DNA from: Planctomycetota bacterium
GTDB taxonomy: Bacteria; Planctomycetota; UBA1135; UBA2386
Length of the DNA: 32,677 nt
Direction of reading: 5' to 3'
NCBI GenBank assembly: GCA_020849665.1
Contig: JADLFX010000029.1
Span: 1-32,677 of the forward strand
A program made the position numbers and the translations under genes. Shown one piece after another: positions 32,011 through 32,677 of the stretch; the stretch's first letter is position 1; every line of letters starts with the position of its first letter. The notes below the pieces were generated by a model. That model had not been told where the DNA came from. It saw only the letters and a list, made by a program, of their open reading frames with translations, and made no database searches.

Positions 32011-32141
32011 CCATTGGTGGCCTGATCTCGATGCTGCTCTCGCTCGCCTTCGTGGTGGGCCTCACCGCCTGGTCGTACTACCGGGTGCTCACGGCGCCCG
32101 AGCCGCCGCCGCACGAGGTGGAGGAGTTCCACAGCGCCTGA
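32007..32141 (+). CDS. Small membrane subunit of the NSS transporter (MetS-like)
   Basis: A 44-residue protein: MTIGGLISMLLSLAFVVGLT continues into a single membrane helix ending near AWSYYRVL, followed by a short acidic tail (PPPHEVEEFHSA). Its ATG lies in ATGA shared with the transporter stop, and a strong GGAGGAGG ends 6 nt upstream. Size, layout and position match MetS-type small subunits, which in Corynebacterium glutamicum are required for methionine and alanine import by MetP. The same role here is inferred from context; sequence identity over so short a protein is not decisive. Confidence 0.8.
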   Translation: MTIGGLISMLLSLAFVVGLTAWSYYRVLTAPEPPPHEVEEFHSA

Positions 32142-32397
32142 GGGTCCGCCGGCCTTGTGCATCGGCTGCGAGGGTCCGCGCCTGCCAGGGCAGCCGCCCT
32201 CCGCCGACAGGGATGCGAGGGAGGGATCCTGGCCACCGAGATTCGACCCGTCGTAAGGGCTGGGGTCCCGTTGTCGCCTCACGCCACCAGGAATGGTGGT
32301 TCGCAAACCTTGGTGGCCAACATCGAGGGAGGGCAGGTTACGACCCGCGTCCGCAGGGCTACCTCGTGCGTTCCTACGTCCCCCGTCCGGTACGCCG

Positions 32398-32677
32398 ATG
32401 AACCGATACCCGACCTTCGCCCTGCTCCCTTGCCTCGCGATGGGCCTTGCCACTCCCGCCATCGCCCAGGGCTTCCACTGCGACTTCCAGCCCAGCGTGC
32501 GCGAGCTCATCCTGAACACCGACATCACCCAGGTCCCCACCAGCTGCGGACCGATCACGGTGAGCGGCGGCCTCTTCGTGTTCCGCAATGTGCGGATCCC
32601 GGCAGGGGTCAGGGTGCGGGGGGAAGGCACCCGGCCCATGATCCTGGTCGTGGCCGGTGAGTGCGTGATCGACGGCG
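32398..32677 (+). CDS. Secreted protein, 5' part only (runs off the window)
   Basis: An open frame from the ATG at 32398 continues to the end of the window without a stop: 93 residues visible. It begins with a Sec signal (MNRYPTFALLPCLAMGLATP, then AIAQ). The mature part reads SVRELILNTDITQVPTSCG, then GGLFVFRNVRIPAGVRVRGE and MILVVAGECVIDG, a run of short strands like the start of a right-handed beta-helix or polymer-forming surface domain. In planctomycetes such proteins often carry further beta repeats. No Shine-Dalgarno is visible. The family cannot be named from this fragment. Confidence 0.7.
   Translation, partial: MNRYPTFALLPCLAMGLATPAIAQGFHCDFQPSVRELILNTDITQVPTSCGPITVSGGLFVFRNVRIPAGVRVRGEGTRPMILVVAGECVIDG

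Noticed and set aside
1..32677. CRISPR array, insertion sequence, prophage, toxin-antitoxin or restriction system
   Set aside because: No regularly spaced repeats, terminal inverted repeats with a transposase, or proteins of these families were seen on either strand.

Overview
The window is high-GC bacterial chromosome that most resembles Planctomycetota. The strongest sign is the cassette at 4433-8894: a DUF1549/DUF1553 protein, a Tat-exported DUF1501 protein and a c-type-cytochrome/leucine-rich-repeat protein, a combination known almost only from planctomycetes. Many large secreted proteins of unknown function and a secreted serpin fit the same picture. I see no rRNA, tRNA, CRISPR array, insertion sequence or prophage gene. 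The taxonomic call is inference from gene content.

Layout. 147-2032 (minus): a NUDIX/winged-helix protein (NrtR type) translationally coupled to a class V aminotransferase. 2373-4154 (plus): an SppA-type signal-peptide peptidase. 4433-8894 (plus): the planctomycete cassette. 8920-10002 (minus): a SAM methyltransferase, divergent from a secreted serpin (10190-11407). 11747-15218 (plus): a methyltransferase/TPR protein and a 12-repeat Kelch-type lipoprotein. 15226-16050 (minus): DUF72. 16362-18702 (plus): a large protein with a degenerate metzincin-like motif, then a DUF502 membrane protein. 18787-19227 (minus): an AHSA1/SRPBCC protein with a strong palindrome before its start. 19514-24033 (minus): a five-gene metal (probably zinc) uptake operon. 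24344-25072 (plus): a nitrilase-family amidohydrolase. 25330-27160 (plus): two related single-pass membrane proteins of unknown function behind a structured leader. 27161-27804: a gene-poor stretch with a possible TPR-gene remnant. 27805-28857: a secreted protein followed by a strong hairpin. 28912-30303: a polytopic membrane protein. 30388-32141: a sodium:neurotransmitter-symporter-family transporter with a 44-residue MetS-like small subunit. 32398-end: the 5' part of another secreted protein.

Working units. The metal operon reads as a complete route: outer-membrane channel, periplasmic binding protein, ATPase and permease, led by a small His/Cys-rich protein; it has a consensus-like promoter and 4-nt overlaps between its last three genes. 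The NSS transporter and small subunit are also coupled by a 4-nt overlap. Internal operon genes generally have good Shine-Dalgarno sequences. Several first genes instead have a -10-like hexamer 7-12 nt before the start codon and no Shine-Dalgarno, which suggests leaderless or nearly leaderless transcripts. The least explained parts are the 25073-27160 module, whose leader can form two mutually exclusive hairpins and carries an orphan extended Shine-Dalgarno, and the metzincin-like protein at 16362. I cannot show that either is a new system.
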